Under the pieces are notes generated by a model. The model saw only the letters and a program-made list of their open reading frames with translations. It was not told where the DNA came from and did not search any database. The translations under genes were made by a program, and so were the position numbers. Below, in pieces: positions 34,020 through 45,804 of a stretch of DNA of 64,000 nt (positions within the stretch are counted from its first letter, which is position 1; each line of letters begins with the position of its first letter). The stretch comes from Neogale vison (taxonomy: Eukaryota > Chordata > Mammalia > Carnivora > Mustelidae), in the NCBI RefSeq assembly GCF_020171115.1, contig NC_058099.1, positions 10,841,001 through 10,905,000 on the forward strand, read 5' to 3'.

Positions 34020-35867
34020 ATTTCTTTTAAACTAGAAGCTTACCTTCCGTCGCTTTCTTTTCATTGAACTTTATCTGTTGAAGAACACCGGGCATGTGAC
34101 TTGTAAAGGTTCCCATAGTCCATATTTTGCTGATTGTGTACTCAGTGTGCACTTTATCGTGTTCCTCTTTCCTTTGTATTTTCTGCAGATTGGTTTTTGG
34201 GTCCAAAGACTTGACTGGAATCATGTTTGATCTCTTTGTCAGAACATAGGTGGTATGTTTTTTCATGTGGAGGCATCTGATGTCTAGTTACCTCTGTTTT
34301 TATGTTAACAGCTATTGTCACTCACTTTCTAAATCTCTTAGCAGGACTGCTTGTACAAGGAGACACTCTCCCTTGTTTACTATTTGGTAAATGTGTTACT
34401 GGTCTTGGGTAAAGGCAGGGGAAATGGTTGTTTCTTTCCCTTTATTTGCCAGTTTTCAGGATAATGAATTAATTTGTGTTTTGCTGCTGCTTTGCATGCC
34501 TGGTAATCTTTAATTGGATGCCAGAAATAGTGAACTTACCTTGTTGGGTGCTGGATATTTTTGTATTCCTATAAATATTAGTGAGCTTTGTTCTGGGACA
34601 CAGTTAATTTACTTGGAAACAATTTGATCCTTTTGGGTTGTGCTTTTAAGATTTGTTAGGGCCAAAGCAGCATTAATCTGGGACTAATTATTCCCTACTA
34701 CTAAGGCCAGACCCTTCTTTGTACTCTATCTGGTGCCCAGTGAATCATGAGTGTTTTTCCAGGCTAGCTGGAAGAAACAGTCACTATTCTTGGCCATATA
34801 TGAGTGTGGGCACTGTTCCCTTCAATTCTCTTGGATGATTCTGTCCTCATCCTTGGGTAGTTTCCTCACATGCACGTGCAGATCAGCACTGTCCTGATTA
34901 TTCCAGGGAGGCTCTGAAGGTTTACCAGAGGTGTCTGGGCAGCTGTTTTCTTTCTGGTGTTCTTCCCTGCTAACTCAAGTCACTTTGAGTTTCCTTTACC
35001 CCCTTACCTGTGTCTCTTCAATTCAAGGAGTCTGTTGAGATCCTCCGGGCTTCACCCTCCTGTGCTCTGGCCTGGGGACTTGCAGTAGGCAGTAAGCTGG
35101 TGCAATTGTAGGCGTCCTTCATTTGTTTCTCCTTCTCAGACCCACTGTTGTTCATTTCCTGATGTCCAGTGTCTTGAAAACTTTGTTTCATGGTTGTTTG
35201 TGTTTTTTTGTTGTTGTTGTTCAGGTGGGAAGTAAATCCTGTCTCTGTTACTATTCCATTTTGACCCAAAGCCAGGTGATTTTATTAGACGATGTGATGG
35301 TTGGATATTCTGGGTCTGTATTCTCCGGTGCTAGGTGTGCTTTTTCAATATGTGATTTCAAGTCTTTTTTTTTTTTTTTTTTTTTTTTAATTTTGAAAGT
35401 TTTCTTGAATTATTTTAGTATTTCCTTGCATTTGTTTTCTTCTTTTTGTCTCTTATGCATCTGTTTGATTTTCTTTGCTTCTCTTTAGTATTTGCTACTT
35501 TATTTAGAATTCTTTTTATCTATTTCCTCACTTTTGGAAATGACTCCCCTCTTCCCCCTTACCTTCTGTTTCTCTTCAGGCATTATCTGTTGTGTTTGGT
35601 TTTTGTGTTTTCTCTAATTAGTTTTCATATACTTTTTTCCTTTTAATTCTGATTCTTCCCTGAGTTCTTTACCTCATTTGTACATTTTTATAATTCTGTC
35701 TTATGTTCTTTCATGTCTATACAATTTTCTTAATGTATTTTAGCTATTTTGAAATAGAAAGTATAGTTTTGGTTATTATGTGGTCCTGTCTTTCTGGCTG
35801 TAGGGATATTAGTCTGATTCTTACTCTGATTTATCTTATTGTAACTTTCTGTGGGATTTTCTTTTCT
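34020..35867 (-). mobile_element. Old L1M 5' region (antisense), part B
   Basis: 'tggtaatctttaattggatg', 'gttgggtgctggatattttt', 'cttttgggttgtgcttttaa', 'aaggccagacccttctttgt' and 'gatgtccagtgtcttgaaaa' are in the order of a common mammalian L1M 5'-type repeat. The 24-base T run at 35365-35388 is within it. The subfamily and exact ends are uncertain. Confidence 0.55.
35365..35388. repeat. T(24) homopolymer
   Basis: An uninterrupted run of 24 T bases. No SINE body follows it, so it may be an expanded tract within the L1M. Confidence 0.9.
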
Positions 35868-36215
35868 TTTTTTGAAATGATCTTTATTTAGAGAGGGAGA
35901 GAGAGCGGGGGAAAGGGGCAGAGGGAGAGAGAGAATCTTTTTAAAAAAAGATACTTATTTTTTTGAGCGAAAGTGCATGTGAGCGAGGGGGAAGGTTGGG
36001 GAGAGAGGGAGGGGGAAGGGGAAAGAATCTCACAGACAGCGCTGATCACAGAGCCTGCCACAGGGCTCAATTTATGACCTTGAGATGATGGCCTGAGCCA
36101 AAACCAAGAGTCAGATACTTAACCACCTGGGCACCCTAGGGAGAGAGAGAATCTTAAGTAGACTCCACATCCACAGCAGGGCTTGATCTCATAGCCTGGA
36201 TACCATGACCTGAGC
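35868..36215 (-). mobile_element. CAN-SINE (outer), split by another SINE
   Basis: The outer copy comprises 35868-35939 (tail and GA-rich part) and 36156-36215 (tRNA-like part: 'agtagactccacatccacag', 'catgacctgagctgaac'). The head is missing or decayed. The inner SINE divides it. Confidence 0.85.
35940..36137 (-). mobile_element. CAN-SINE (inner) nested in a SINE
   Basis: A minus-strand copy from a T/A tract to 'caccctag'. It is flanked by a perfect 18-bp duplication of the outer SINE, agggagagagagaatctt, at 35922-35939 and 36138-36155. The head carries several changes, so both insertions are not very recent. Confidence 0.93.
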
Positions 36216-37590
36216 TGAACCTATGGGATTTTCTCTTAACACATTTCTGTTGCTCATTTTTATGTGAAATTAATTCTCCTGTAATGTTAGGAGGAGAAGC
36301 AGTTAGGTGGTTTTATAACTTCACTGGACTCTTTCTACTGTTATTTCATGTGGTGGTTAAAAGTATATGATGGTTTGCTGTGTAATTTCCCTGGCTCTGT
36401 CCTCTTCTCTCACTTTCATCTGAACCCTCTCTTTGCGTTGCTTCCTCTCTATTTTCTGTCAGTTTTGGTTCCACTCCCAGTAGGTTCCCTTTACTGGAGG
36501 CCCTTATCCCTTACATGAAGATCTGGAGTTTCAAAAACTGTGCGGCTGTCCACGAGACTTCTCCCCAGGATATCCTCTTCATCTTTGATATTTTCATTGG
36601 GTATAAAAATCTAGCTATCTGCAGTCATTTTCCCCCCACCAAATCTTAAAGCTGTTATCTCTTTGTCTTCTGGCTTCTATTGTTTGTACTGGAAAATCAG
36701 CCATATGTCTCATTGTTGTTCCTTCAGTGGTAATTTTCTTTTTTTTTTTTTTTTCCTGGCTGCTTTGAAGGTTTTCCTCTTCATCTTTTGTTTTCAACAG
36801 TTGTGGTATGTTGTATTGCTTTGCATTTGTCCTACTTAAAGTCTGGGGTACTGCTCGAAAATAGGATTTGATTTTTGCCATTAATTTTGGGTAATTCTCA
36901 CCATTATTTACCTAACTATTGCTTGTAATCCTAGTCTGCCCCTGTTTAAACAACGTTATTTTAGTGTCTGTGTGTTTTAACACCATTATTTGAATCTCTT
37001 CTGGGTCTGTTTATCTTGCCTGTGGGACCCTGTAGTTTTCAGTCACTTTACTTTTATTTCTGTTTTCTTGGTTATTTTGTTTTGTTTTGTTTTGAGTGCC
37101 CGTTATTATATATTCAAAACTGTAGACCTATTTTAAGGCCTCGAGTAAGGATTTACATTTCTTGTTGGGATTCAGGCTAGGAGCACTAGCAGTCTCCCAT
37201 CCCTTTACCCCATCCTTCCTTCTTTCCCAGTCAAGGATTTAGATGATTTGAAGATGTGCTTCAGTCTCTGTGAGGATTCATCTATTTCCTTTTCACTTTT
37301 CTCATGAGACATTCTAATTATCTGGGGTCCCAACCCAAAGCCTGAGGTGCTTCCTGGGGCCTCCTCCCTTTTATAGGCCCTGAATTCCAGTTTTGTCCTC
37401 TTAACCTGTTGGTGATTTGAAAACTCTGATCAGCTTTTAGCCTCTTACTTGCTTCTCCTGGAATCAGCACATGTCTTTAGGAGAAATGTGGCCTCAAATG
37501 CTATAATAATTTTTTTTTTTTTTTGAAGATTTCTTCTCCTGGATCTTGGCTCAGTGTAATTTGATACTTTTTTGGTAATTCTTTGATGCC
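36216..37590 (-). mobile_element. Old L1M 5' region (antisense), part C
   Basis: 'ctggcttctattgtttgtac', 'ctggctgctttgaaggtttt', 'tttgttttcaacagttgtgg' and 'tgaatctcttctgggtctgt' fit the antisense L1M 5' region. It continues part B across the SINE nest. Confidence 0.55.
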
Positions 37591-37734
37591 TTTGAACAGT
37601 TGCTCTTTTTTATATTTTATTCATCTGTTCTATTTTTTTTCTGAATAGGAACATTGATCTAAATCCTAATTCACCTTAACTGGAGTGGAAATTCAGCTAG
37701 CTTTTTATAAGGGAGCCTTTTATTCAGGCAGTGG

Positions 37735-37862
37735 TTTAAGTTTGTTGTAATGTATCCTAATCCTAACATTTGCTCTTTGAGGCAGACGGTATCATTCCCA
37801 TTTTCCTTACAAGGAAACTGATGCCTAAATAGGTTAATGAAGTTGTCCAAGGTCAAAAAATC
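37735..37862 (-). mobile_element. MIR SINE fragment
   Basis: Antisense MIR: 'ggcagacggtatcattccca', 'ttacaaggaaactgatgcct' and 'aatgaagttgtccaaggtca'. Confidence 0.7.
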
Positions 37863-39418
37863 TTTACCTTAAGGCACTAAATAATTCCATTCCAGGAGAC
37901 CTTCTCTTTCAGGCTTTGGACTTTAAGATAACAAGTACCTTGTTATATTATATGGTAGGTACACAAGAAATCTCAGTGATAGAGGAACGAGTCCAAAAAG
38001 GATGAGTGTTCTGTGGGTGTATATATATGGAATGTAGACTCTAGAAAAACCTATAATTAATTTTGTGTGCATGAATAATTGGGTGTGAATCCTCCCACAC
38101 AATCAGTTAAGTTGTATTTAGCTATTTTTCAATGTAAAAATCATCTTCCAAGTATTTGTCATACATCACAAGCTTTGACTTCTGGTTGAATCTTTGTATA
38201 TAATTTTCCATCCATACTGTGTGATTAATCATGGGTTTGTTAGTATTACAGAAATTATTTTCCAGCTTTAAGTTGCATTTAAATTACTTAAGAGTTGTAC
38301 TTTATAGTTTGTTAGCTGTTTCAATACTGCTTGGGATCATATTGAGTTTGAGAGAGGATTTTTTAAAGCACTTTATGGTAGATCTCCCAACTAAGAGAAT
38401 CTAGTTGTTGTTTGAACCTTAGAGCTGATGCAGAGTCACCTGCATTCACATTTCTTTGGCCACTACTTCCATGGAGAAGGCCACTGCAAGCTGTGTGTTT
38501 AGGCAGGGGTTTAGAATTCTCTTCAGGAAGCAGCAGTGAAAAATTGGGTACAAAATTACAGCCAACCACATCTTCCTTTCCAGATGAGACTTTCATGTGA
38601 TAAGTGTTTCTAATCTTGTAGGATTTGAGCTAGTTTACCTTATTGATTCTAGGACACATTTTCTCCCATAGTTTAATGTCTGATGTCATGATGTATCTGC
38701 AATAGATGAGATCTTGTAATCACTGCAAGCCACGCAGCTGTTCTGATGTCATTGCCCAGGCATGGAAGAACTTGGCTGTGAGTCCCGGTGGTACGATGGG
38801 ACACCTGCAGCTATGGACATTTCAGGATCATTTGAGAAAGTAATTTGAGGCATGATTTTAATCTGAAAACTTTCTGTTGACCTCTTCTTGCAAGATCAGC
38901 ATCTATTACAGACTGGGTGTCAGCAGCTTGGGAAAAGTCTCGGAGGCAGTAACGAAAGGTTTAATTTTGTTTTGGAAAAGCCGCATTATTAAGTGCTCCT
39001 CGTAGCTCAACGGATGATACTCTGTGCAAAACCTGGATTGAGGACTCTGAGCTGAAAAGCGATTCAGAAGAGTTGCTTTCTTTTGTGAAAAAATTACAGG
39101 AATACTTTGACTAATTTATTGTGCATGTATTTTATGTTTTATGTATGCACAGTGGTGTCAGATTAAAAAAGTCTGTTCCAAACGAGTAAGTTAATTTTAC
39201 ATAAAAAACCGTTGTGCTGTAATTTAATTTTCCCTCCTTTTTATTTTTAAATTTTGGGTGGGGGGGATAGTAATAGCCTAGTGCATCTTATTCTCAGTGG
39301 TTTCTTAGATTCAGTGAAGAATGATAACTTGCTTCTTGCATACTTAAAAGATGTTCAGTATATATTGGGTAAACAGAGCCAAGGTTTCTTTCTTAGAAGA
39401 CTTTCTTACAGTGCACAT
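37863..39418. other. Repeat-poor unique DNA
   Basis: About 1.5 kb without a recognisable transposon. 'cgtagctcaacgg' at 39001 looks like a pol III A-box, but no tRNA fold or B-box follows. Opposed 62- and 77-codon frames near 38363-38600 are unrecognised. A candidate stretch for conserved noncoding sequence. Confidence 0.45.
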
Positions 39419-39433
39419 CTTGATATTAATTTT

Positions 39434-39622
39434 TTTTAAAGATTTTATTTATTTATTTGACAGACAGAGATCACAAGTAGGCAGAGAGGCAGGCAGAGAG
39501 AGAGGAGGAAGCAGGCTTCTGGCTGAGCAGAGAGCCTGATGCAGGGCTCGATCCCAGGACCCTGAGATCATGACCTGAGCTGAAGGCAGAGGCTTTAACC
39601 CACTGAGCCACCCAGGCAACCC
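39434..39622 (-). mobile_element. CAN-SINE with perfect TSD
   Basis: The minus-strand head 'ggttgcctgggtggctcagt' has two changes; the body is consensus-like. cttgatattaatttt is duplicated perfectly at 39419-39433 and 39623-39637. Confidence 0.95.
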
Positions 39623-39985
39623 CTTGATATTAATTTTGAACTAAGTTTATTCATTCTAGTTTTAAATAAGATTTATAGAAGGTGGGTTAGTAATATTAGT
39701 GTTCTTGAACTGAAGTTTCATCATTTCACCATTGTTTGGTAGCACACAGTGAAGTTAACCTTTTTCTCTAAAAGGATAATCTTTTGGTAAGAAGATGACT
39801 TTTATTTTCTAATTTAATCTTATTTTGGGAGTAGATGGCTAAACTTTCTCTCTTAAAACAACAGTTTGTAGTGGTAGAGTGGGAAGTATGCTGGTGTCAG
39901 GAAACAGTTGGTTGATACATATATAAGAACACACATGGACATCTTTTTTTTTCCTCTTTGTGGCCCTCTCGGTCTTGAAGTTACT

Positions 39986-40192
39986 TACATGATTTTTTTT
40001 TTTTTTTTAAAGGATTTTATTTATTTGAGAGTAAAACACTAGAGAGAGCATGAACTAGGGTTGGGGGCAGCAGGAGAGCAACAAGCAGACTCCCCACTGA
40101 GCAGGGACCCTGATGCAGGGCTCCATTCCAGGACACTGAGATCATGACCTGAGCCAAAGGCAGAGGCTTAACCAACTGAGCCACAGAAGTGT
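39986..40192 (-). mobile_element. CAN-SINE, complete
   Basis: T run, body with 'caggacactgagatcatgac', head decayed to 'acacttctgtggctcagttg'. An imperfect duplication (cttgaagttact / cctgaagttatct) flanks it. Confidence 0.9.
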
Positions 40193-40469
40193 CCTGAAGT
40201 TATCTGTGTGTTTTGAATTTAAATTATATGCATTATTTAAAAAGTTAAGTGATATACAGTCTCTTAAGTGATCTTCCAAATCTAAACCTTGACAATAGCA
40301 AATCGAGAACACGCCTTCTTCACATTCTGTGCAGCAAACTATAATGATGCATTATGTATGGTAGAATTTACAGAGATGAGTTGAGCAACTCCTCTGCCTT
40401 CAGAGAACTTGAAATCTCTTGTTGGCAGGTGGCTGAGAGTTAAACGTATTGGTATCCCCACTCTGGATT

Positions 40470-40662
40470 TGAGTGGCATTGTGGTTTAGAGGTCAATGGC
40501 ATAACTGTTGGAGGGTGTCTAGATCTGAGTTTGAATCCTGATGTTCTCCTTTGTGAGCTTCTGCAAGGTACTTTCCCTCTCCAAGTACAGCTTCTTCAGT
40601 AGGTTGGTGGTTTTGAGCACCCAGCACATTGTAGAAGCTCAGTAACTGTTAGTTGATGCTGT
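40470..40662 (+). mobile_element. MIR SINE with internal change
   Basis: Sense MIR: 'ggcattgtggtttagaggtc', 'gatctgagtttgaatcctga', 'tgcaaggtactttccctctc' and a tail 'cccagcacattgtagaagct'. The centre is partly deleted or rearranged. Confidence 0.75.
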
Positions 40663-40823
40663 ATCGTATTCCTCGTTCTCACCATCACAATTCTCATCTG
40701 CATTTCAGTGCCGTGAAAGAACTTTGATGTCAAATAGGCCTGGCAGGATTCCAGTCTGTCTCTGATATTTAGTTAGGTGTGTGGTACCACACTGTCTGCT
40801 TGAAGGCTCCTCTCGAATTTCTT

Positions 40824-41012
40824 TCTTTCTTTCTTTTTTTTTTTTAAAGATTTTATTTATTTATTTGACAGAACTCACAAGTAGGCAGAGAGAGAGGAGG
40901 AAGCAGGCTCCCTGCGGAGCAGAGAGCCCTATGTGGGGCTCGATCCCAAGACCCTGAGATCATGACCCAAACCAAAGGCAGAGGCTTTAACTCACTGAGC
41001 CACCCAGGTGCC
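40824..41012 (-). mobile_element. CAN-SINE with TSD
   Basis: Minus-strand head 'gggcacctgggtggctcagt' and a T run preceded by TTTC repeats. Flanked by ctcgaatttctt / ctcgagtttctt (one mismatch). Confidence 0.94.
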
Positions 41013-41099
41013 CTCGAGTTTCTTCTTATGGATATTGTAGACTGAACTTAGGCTCTTGCCCTCAAACTTGGCTCCTTCTACAGCTTTCCCATCTTAGAG

Positions 41100-42115
41100 T
41101 TGTTTGTATCAGAAACCTGGGAGTCATTTTCTCTGTCTTTGTCTCTCCTCTCACTCATTCATCTTTCTTGTCTAGTTCTGTCTCTTGCCTCAAGTCTTCT
41201 AGCTTCACTTCCATTGCCATCAAAGCCTGTACCATTTCTCACTCAGACAGTTGCTGGGGCTGCCTATCTGAAGTTCTATTCGGCTTTGCCTAATTACAGT
41301 CTATTCTCCATGGAACAGCTAGAGTAATCTTTGGAAAAACATATCTGATCCTCTTCCCTCCCTCCCACTCCTTCTCATTCAGAACTTTTCAGTGGCTTCC
41401 TTTTACACCTGAATAAAGTCCAGAGTCCTTCATGTGCCTGTGAGAACCGACATGGGTTGGCACCAGAGTCTTCCGGCTTCGTTTCCCTTGTGTTCAGTGG
41501 TTGTTACGCTGGCCTTCTTTGATTTCTTCTTTTGACCCAAATTCTTCCCTGTTTCAAGTGTGCTTCTAGTCCATGCTCTTCCTGCCCTCCACCCATACCA
41601 TTTTCCCCACTTTTGTCTAATTCCTTTGCATCCTTGAAGTCTATGCTCATGTGATACTTCTTTTGGAAACCTAAAAACCTCTCAGTCTAAGTTGAATCTC
41701 TCTTTTATGTGCTGTCATAGCATGCCGGCTTTTTCTCTGTAGCGCTTACCTCCCATTTAAGATCTTCTTTCCATAGCGGGGCGCCTGGGTTGCTCAGTGG
41801 GTTAAAGCCTCTGTCTTCGGCTCAGGTCACGATCCCAGGGTCTTGGGATCAAGCCCCGCATTGGGCTCTCTGCTCAGTGGGGAGCCTGCTTGCTCCTCTC
41901 TCTTTGCCCGCCTCTCTGCCTGCTTGTGACCTCTGTCTGTCAAATCAATAAATAAAAATCTTTAAAAAAGATCTTCTTTCCATAGAATCTAGTTTTTTGA
42001 GAGCATAGACTATATGGGGTTTGTCCACTGCTCAGTTGTCCCCAGAGTTTTAGCCCTGGTCCCTAACACATTGTAAGTGCTCAATCAACATTTGCTGCAA
42101 GGATGATACTTTTAT
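41100..42115 (+). mobile_element. Long L2 LINE 3' part
   Basis: Sense L2 over ~825 bases excluding the SINE: 'cagaaacctgggagtcattt' (the NLGVILDS-coding region), 'tcttttggaaac', 'cagtggcttccttttacacc', 'tctttgcatccttgaagtct'-type text, 'gtgctgtcatagcatgccgg', then 'ccctaacacattgtaagtgc' and 'tcaatcaacatttgctg' at the 3' end. It spans the end of the coding region through the terminus. Confidence 0.82.
41777..41967 (+). mobile_element. Young CAN-SINE with perfect TSD
   Basis: Full-length, head 'cggggcgcctgggttgctca', tail 'aaatcaataaataaaaatct'. The 17-bp duplication agatcttctttccatag at 41760-41776 recurs perfectly at 41969-41985. Inserted into the L2. Confidence 0.96.
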
Positions 42116-42588
42116 TGAAATGAGTGAATATTACCTGCCCAGTAGGGTTGGTATAAAAATGAGGACACAAATGGTATCTTACTGTATGTTATGTGGCACA
42201 TAGTGGTCTGTGGTACTATTCTTTTTTCCCCTTCATTCTAAAGATTAAGAAAGGCCTACCAGTTTTCAAGTGATAGGTTGTGACCCACTCGTGGGCAATG
42301 AAATTAATTCAGTGGGTCTTACAGTGAATTAAAAAAAATGGAATAGAATAACAATTATTAGAGAAAATAACATCTCGTAAGAACAGGTATTGTTTCCTGA
42401 AACTTTTGTTCTGTGGGTATCATGTATGTACCAATGGAGATATAACCTATTTCTTAATGTGGGTAATTAATGGGAAAAAGAAATTTGAAAGCTATGATTG
42501 TAGCTATAACACAGTGTAGTATGTGTATAGCTTCTAAGCAACATGGTGTTTAAGTTAGAGCAGCTAAATGCAGATGTAGCCAATTCTT

Positions 42589-42788
42589 TTTTGTTTTTTG
42601 TTTTTAAAAGATTTTATTTACTTATTTGACAGAGACACAGTGAGAGAGGGAACACAAGCAGGGGGAAAGGGAGAAGCAGGCTTCCCATGGAGCAGGGAGC
42701 CCAATACGGGGGCTCAATCCCAGAACCCTGGGATCACGACCTGAGCCAAAGGCAGACATTTAACAACTGAGCCACCCAGGAGCCCCTG
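42589..42788 (-). mobile_element. CAN-SINE with TSD
   Basis: Head 'aggggctcctgggtggctca' on the minus strand. Flanks gatgtagccaattctt and gatatatccaattctt differ by two bases. Confidence 0.94.
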
Positions 42789-42804
42789 GATATATCCAAT
42801 TCTT

Positions 42805-43204
42805 AAATGTAATTCCATATACCCTCGCTGACTTGGTACATTACTCAAGGGCCAAGAATCTTTTTTAGGCATCAATGTCATCACCAAAACTTGTGAGATC
42901 CCTAGTTTTCCCTTTTATATAGAGCCTATAATTATCTGTTTCTAACTTGTGTATTTTTTGAAAGTAATCTTCACTTCCGTACGTTATATACCATGGCCTT
43001 TTCCAGGGTATTGAAAAGATCTCTCTAATATTGTTAGTATTTATTAGGGTGACATCTGTCTTATATAAACTGTATAGTGATGATGTTAACTTTGTGTTAT
43101 AATGGTGTTCTCTAATAGCTCCAAGTACTGCCCTTATTAAATTTTATTGCCCTGGTGACTTTATAGCCTAGTATTATTAGTTTGATAAAATCAAGGTTAT
43201 ACAG

Positions 43205-43205
<1 letters not shown>
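42805..43205. other. Unique DNA, no gene seen
   Basis: AT-rich and unremarkable up to the following (TA)n repeat. Confidence 0.5.

Positions 43206-43244
<39 letters not shown>
43206..43244. repeat. (TA)n microsatellite, ~19 units
   Basis: An uninterrupted TA run of about 39 bases. Pure TA runs of this length can extrude cruciforms and are usually polymorphic. Confidence 0.95.
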
Positions 43245-43246
<2 letters not shown>

Positions 43247-43975
43247 CATAGAAAGACCCAGACAAAAGCAGAGCATTTAAGGATTAAGACCATGATAGGT
43301 ATGACTATGGTAGCTTGGTAAATGATTTCATTTTTCAGTGCATTTTTTAAAAATACAGGTTTGATAAGCATTTGTGTAACTAAACAATGATTTTCTTCTT
43401 AAAGGCCAGTGGTCACTTCCAAACCTTTGATGCTGTTGACTTCCTCAGCATTAATCATTGTTTTATACTCCAGTCTCCAAGGATGCATAAATTATGATAA
43501 TGGAAGCAAGAGGAGGGCTGGAGCTTGTGGTCGCTGCTGCATTATTGTGTCCACTGGGATGGTATTTTGTGTGCTTGTCCTCTGCAGATTGTTGGGCTGA
43601 GAACTGGATCCCATTCCCTGCAAAGCTGGAGACAACAATGAATTTTAAAAGGCACGAGAGCAGTCCTGTTCAGTGGTTTGATTGGAACTGTTACAGATTT
43701 GATGGAACAAAATTATTCCGGGGGTCTTACAAAATCTCATGCAAGCATGGAGTGTCTACTTACTCACAGTTAATTTGTTTTCTGGGTATTCGTGGCAAAT
43801 GCTCAAATAATTCAAATTGTTACCTCCAGCCCACCGTAAGGAAAAGACTGCGGTCAAGTCACAGAGTTTAGTTTTTCGGGTTTTCTCATGACTGATTTCT
43901 GTCAGCCATTGCAGACTGGTGAGCTAGACGCTGTTTCATTCTAAGAGAAGGAACTAAACAATGGTTCCTTGTTTA
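43245..43975. other. Unique DNA with an unrecognised 125-codon frame
   Basis: No transposon recognised. On the plus strand 43494-43871 is open for 125 codons, begins with two ATGs (the second in good Kozak context, ataATGg), has a hydrophobic N-terminal stretch (LELVVAAALLCPLGWYFVC) and eight cysteines. No domain is recognised and it has no visible gene structure. I do not call it a gene; it is discussed as a finding. Confidence 0.35.
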
Positions 43976-44130
43976 TTTATATTCTTTTCATTTTAGAAGT
44001 GCGACACTTATTTTGGAAAATTTGGGAAATAAAATATTTAAAATGCAATATAAAAATTTCCCAACCCTCAGGTAAATTCTTGTTATTTTATTACGTATAC
44101 TTTACAGTCTATTGTCTGTTTACACATGAA
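43976..44130. mobile_element. Possible old L1M/L1ME 3' fragment
   Basis: 'ttggaaaatttgggaaataa' and 'tataaaaatttcccaaccct' resemble an old L1M end region. Weak and short. Confidence 0.3.
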
Positions 44131-44689
44131 AGAATACTGCATATGTTTTTTTCCTGATGAATTTGAGATGAAATGAGTGTTTTTTAGGGAAAATAAATTA
44201 CTAAAGTAGATGAAGAAGAAGTAGGACACTTAGCCTGGAATGATGGTCTTGGAGGAATTTGATAAAGTTGTCAAAACACTATTCATAAAAAGTTGCTAGT
44301 TCCAGATGGTTTAGCTAGTCAGTATTCACATCTTTGTAGACAATGCCTATGCTACTTAAACTGTTCTAAATTACGTTTTTCAGTGTCATGCTTCTTCATT
44401 TTGCTAAGTTGTTATAACCCAAATACAAAAATGCTGGCCAAAAAGATAAGATTGGTCTGTACTTTTCTTTTTTGTCTCATTTATGACAAGGAAACTGATG
44501 TTGGATCATCAGTGATCGTGTGTGTTGCTGCACCAGCTGTTTTTTTGAATCCTACAAGAGAATAAACTCTGTATATTTTGAGTATAAAATGTTATTATTC
44601 ACTTGAGATACAAATAACTTAAAGTTTTCATCCTACAAAAGATGATTTATCATATATAAGATATTGAAGATAGCAATACAAATTTATTT
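44131..44689. other. Unique DNA, no gene seen
   Basis: AT-rich. A 90-codon frame at 44293-44565 is unrecognised and has no gene structure around it. Confidence 0.45.
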
Positions 44690-45175
44690 TCAGTTCTCTA
44701 TCACTGCCTATAAAGATCACCTCAAAACTGGACACAGTACTGATTTATTATTTTTCGTGCTTCTGTGAATTGGCTGGGCTTACCTTGGCAGTTCTGCTCT
44801 GAGTTGTTGGCTAGAGCCACTCATTCAGCTTAGATCTCAAATGCCCAAGACGGCTTCTCTCATGTGTTTCCCATTTCACCTGGGTGGCTGGAACAGCTGG
44901 GTCCTGCCTGGGTCTTTCTCGGTCTCTGTGGCCCCTCTTCATTCAGGAGTTCAGCCTGAGTTACGTGGCAGCCGGATCCCAAAAGGAGGAAGGCAGAGCT
45001 GCCAAGCCTCTAAAGACCTAGGTCCAGAAGCGGCTCAGTGTAATTTCTGCGGCTTGTTCTGTTGTTCAAAGAAAGTCAGTAAGTCAGCCTGATGGAAGGA
45101 GGGGGAAACAGAATCCATGGCTTGGTGAGAGAAGTGGCATGTGCCCGAGGTGAAGTCTTTGAAGACAGTCTACCA
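44690..45175. mobile_element. Unclassified LTR-like (MaLR-type?) fragment
   Basis: GC-richer than its surroundings. 'tgaattggctgggcttacct', 'gttctgctctgagttgttgg', 'caagacggcttctctcatgt' and 'ttacgtggcagccggatccc' recall an antisense MaLR-type LTR. I cannot name the family, and chance similarity remains possible. A plus-strand 83-codon frame inside it is probably incidental. Confidence 0.35.
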
Positions 45176-45761
45176 TATTAGTTTAAACAGAACGTTGCTA
45201 AGGTCTTGAAGCCCTCTGTGTGCTCCTCCCCTGAATCTGCCCTCCTCCTGTACCTTACTCCCATCCCTAGATAACCACTGCCCCTAACCCCATTTTTTTT
45301 TCATTTTCTTGCTTTTTATGAACATTTCACCATATATGTAGGTATCTCTAAATAAAGTCTTATTTAGTTTGCATGGTTGATATGTATTTGTTTCTTTAAT
45401 AATCTAAGTTTCAACTTAGAATACCTACACTGAAGATTATTTACAAAACTCAGAAATGCAAAGATAAGAAAAAACAAAAATAGCTTCTACTCCTAATTCT
45501 TAGGTATAATCATTGGTAACATTCTGGTATTTGTTAACACATGCACACACTCCCCAATTTCTATCCACTATCTCTTGTTTCCTGAATCTATTTCTTGAGT
45601 TTGAGTGCTAAGGGCTTCTACTTTATCTGAGTCTATAATAATTGGTTCCTGAATTTTGGATGACATATGGCAAGAACTTGGATATGTGAGAGATTCATTT
45701 AAACATTATTTGACTCTGTTTGGATGGTTAGAGTTTGCACAGTGAAGGATAGCTACGCGCA

Positions 45762-45764
<3 letters not shown>

Positions 45765-45798
<34 letters not shown>
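45765..45798. repeat. (GT)17 microsatellite
   Basis: A pure GT run preceded by 'cgcgcacac' (alternating purine-pyrimidine on both sides) and followed by 'acgtacatatgtata'. The combination is a candidate Z-DNA-forming tract. Confidence 0.95.
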
Positions 45799-45801
<3 letters not shown>

Positions 45802-45804
45802 TAC

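Noticed and set aside
39001..39060. tRNA-like A-box 'cgtagctcaacgg'
   Set aside because: No matching acceptor stem, anticodon loop or B-box (ggttcgaatcc-type) at the right distance; probably chance.
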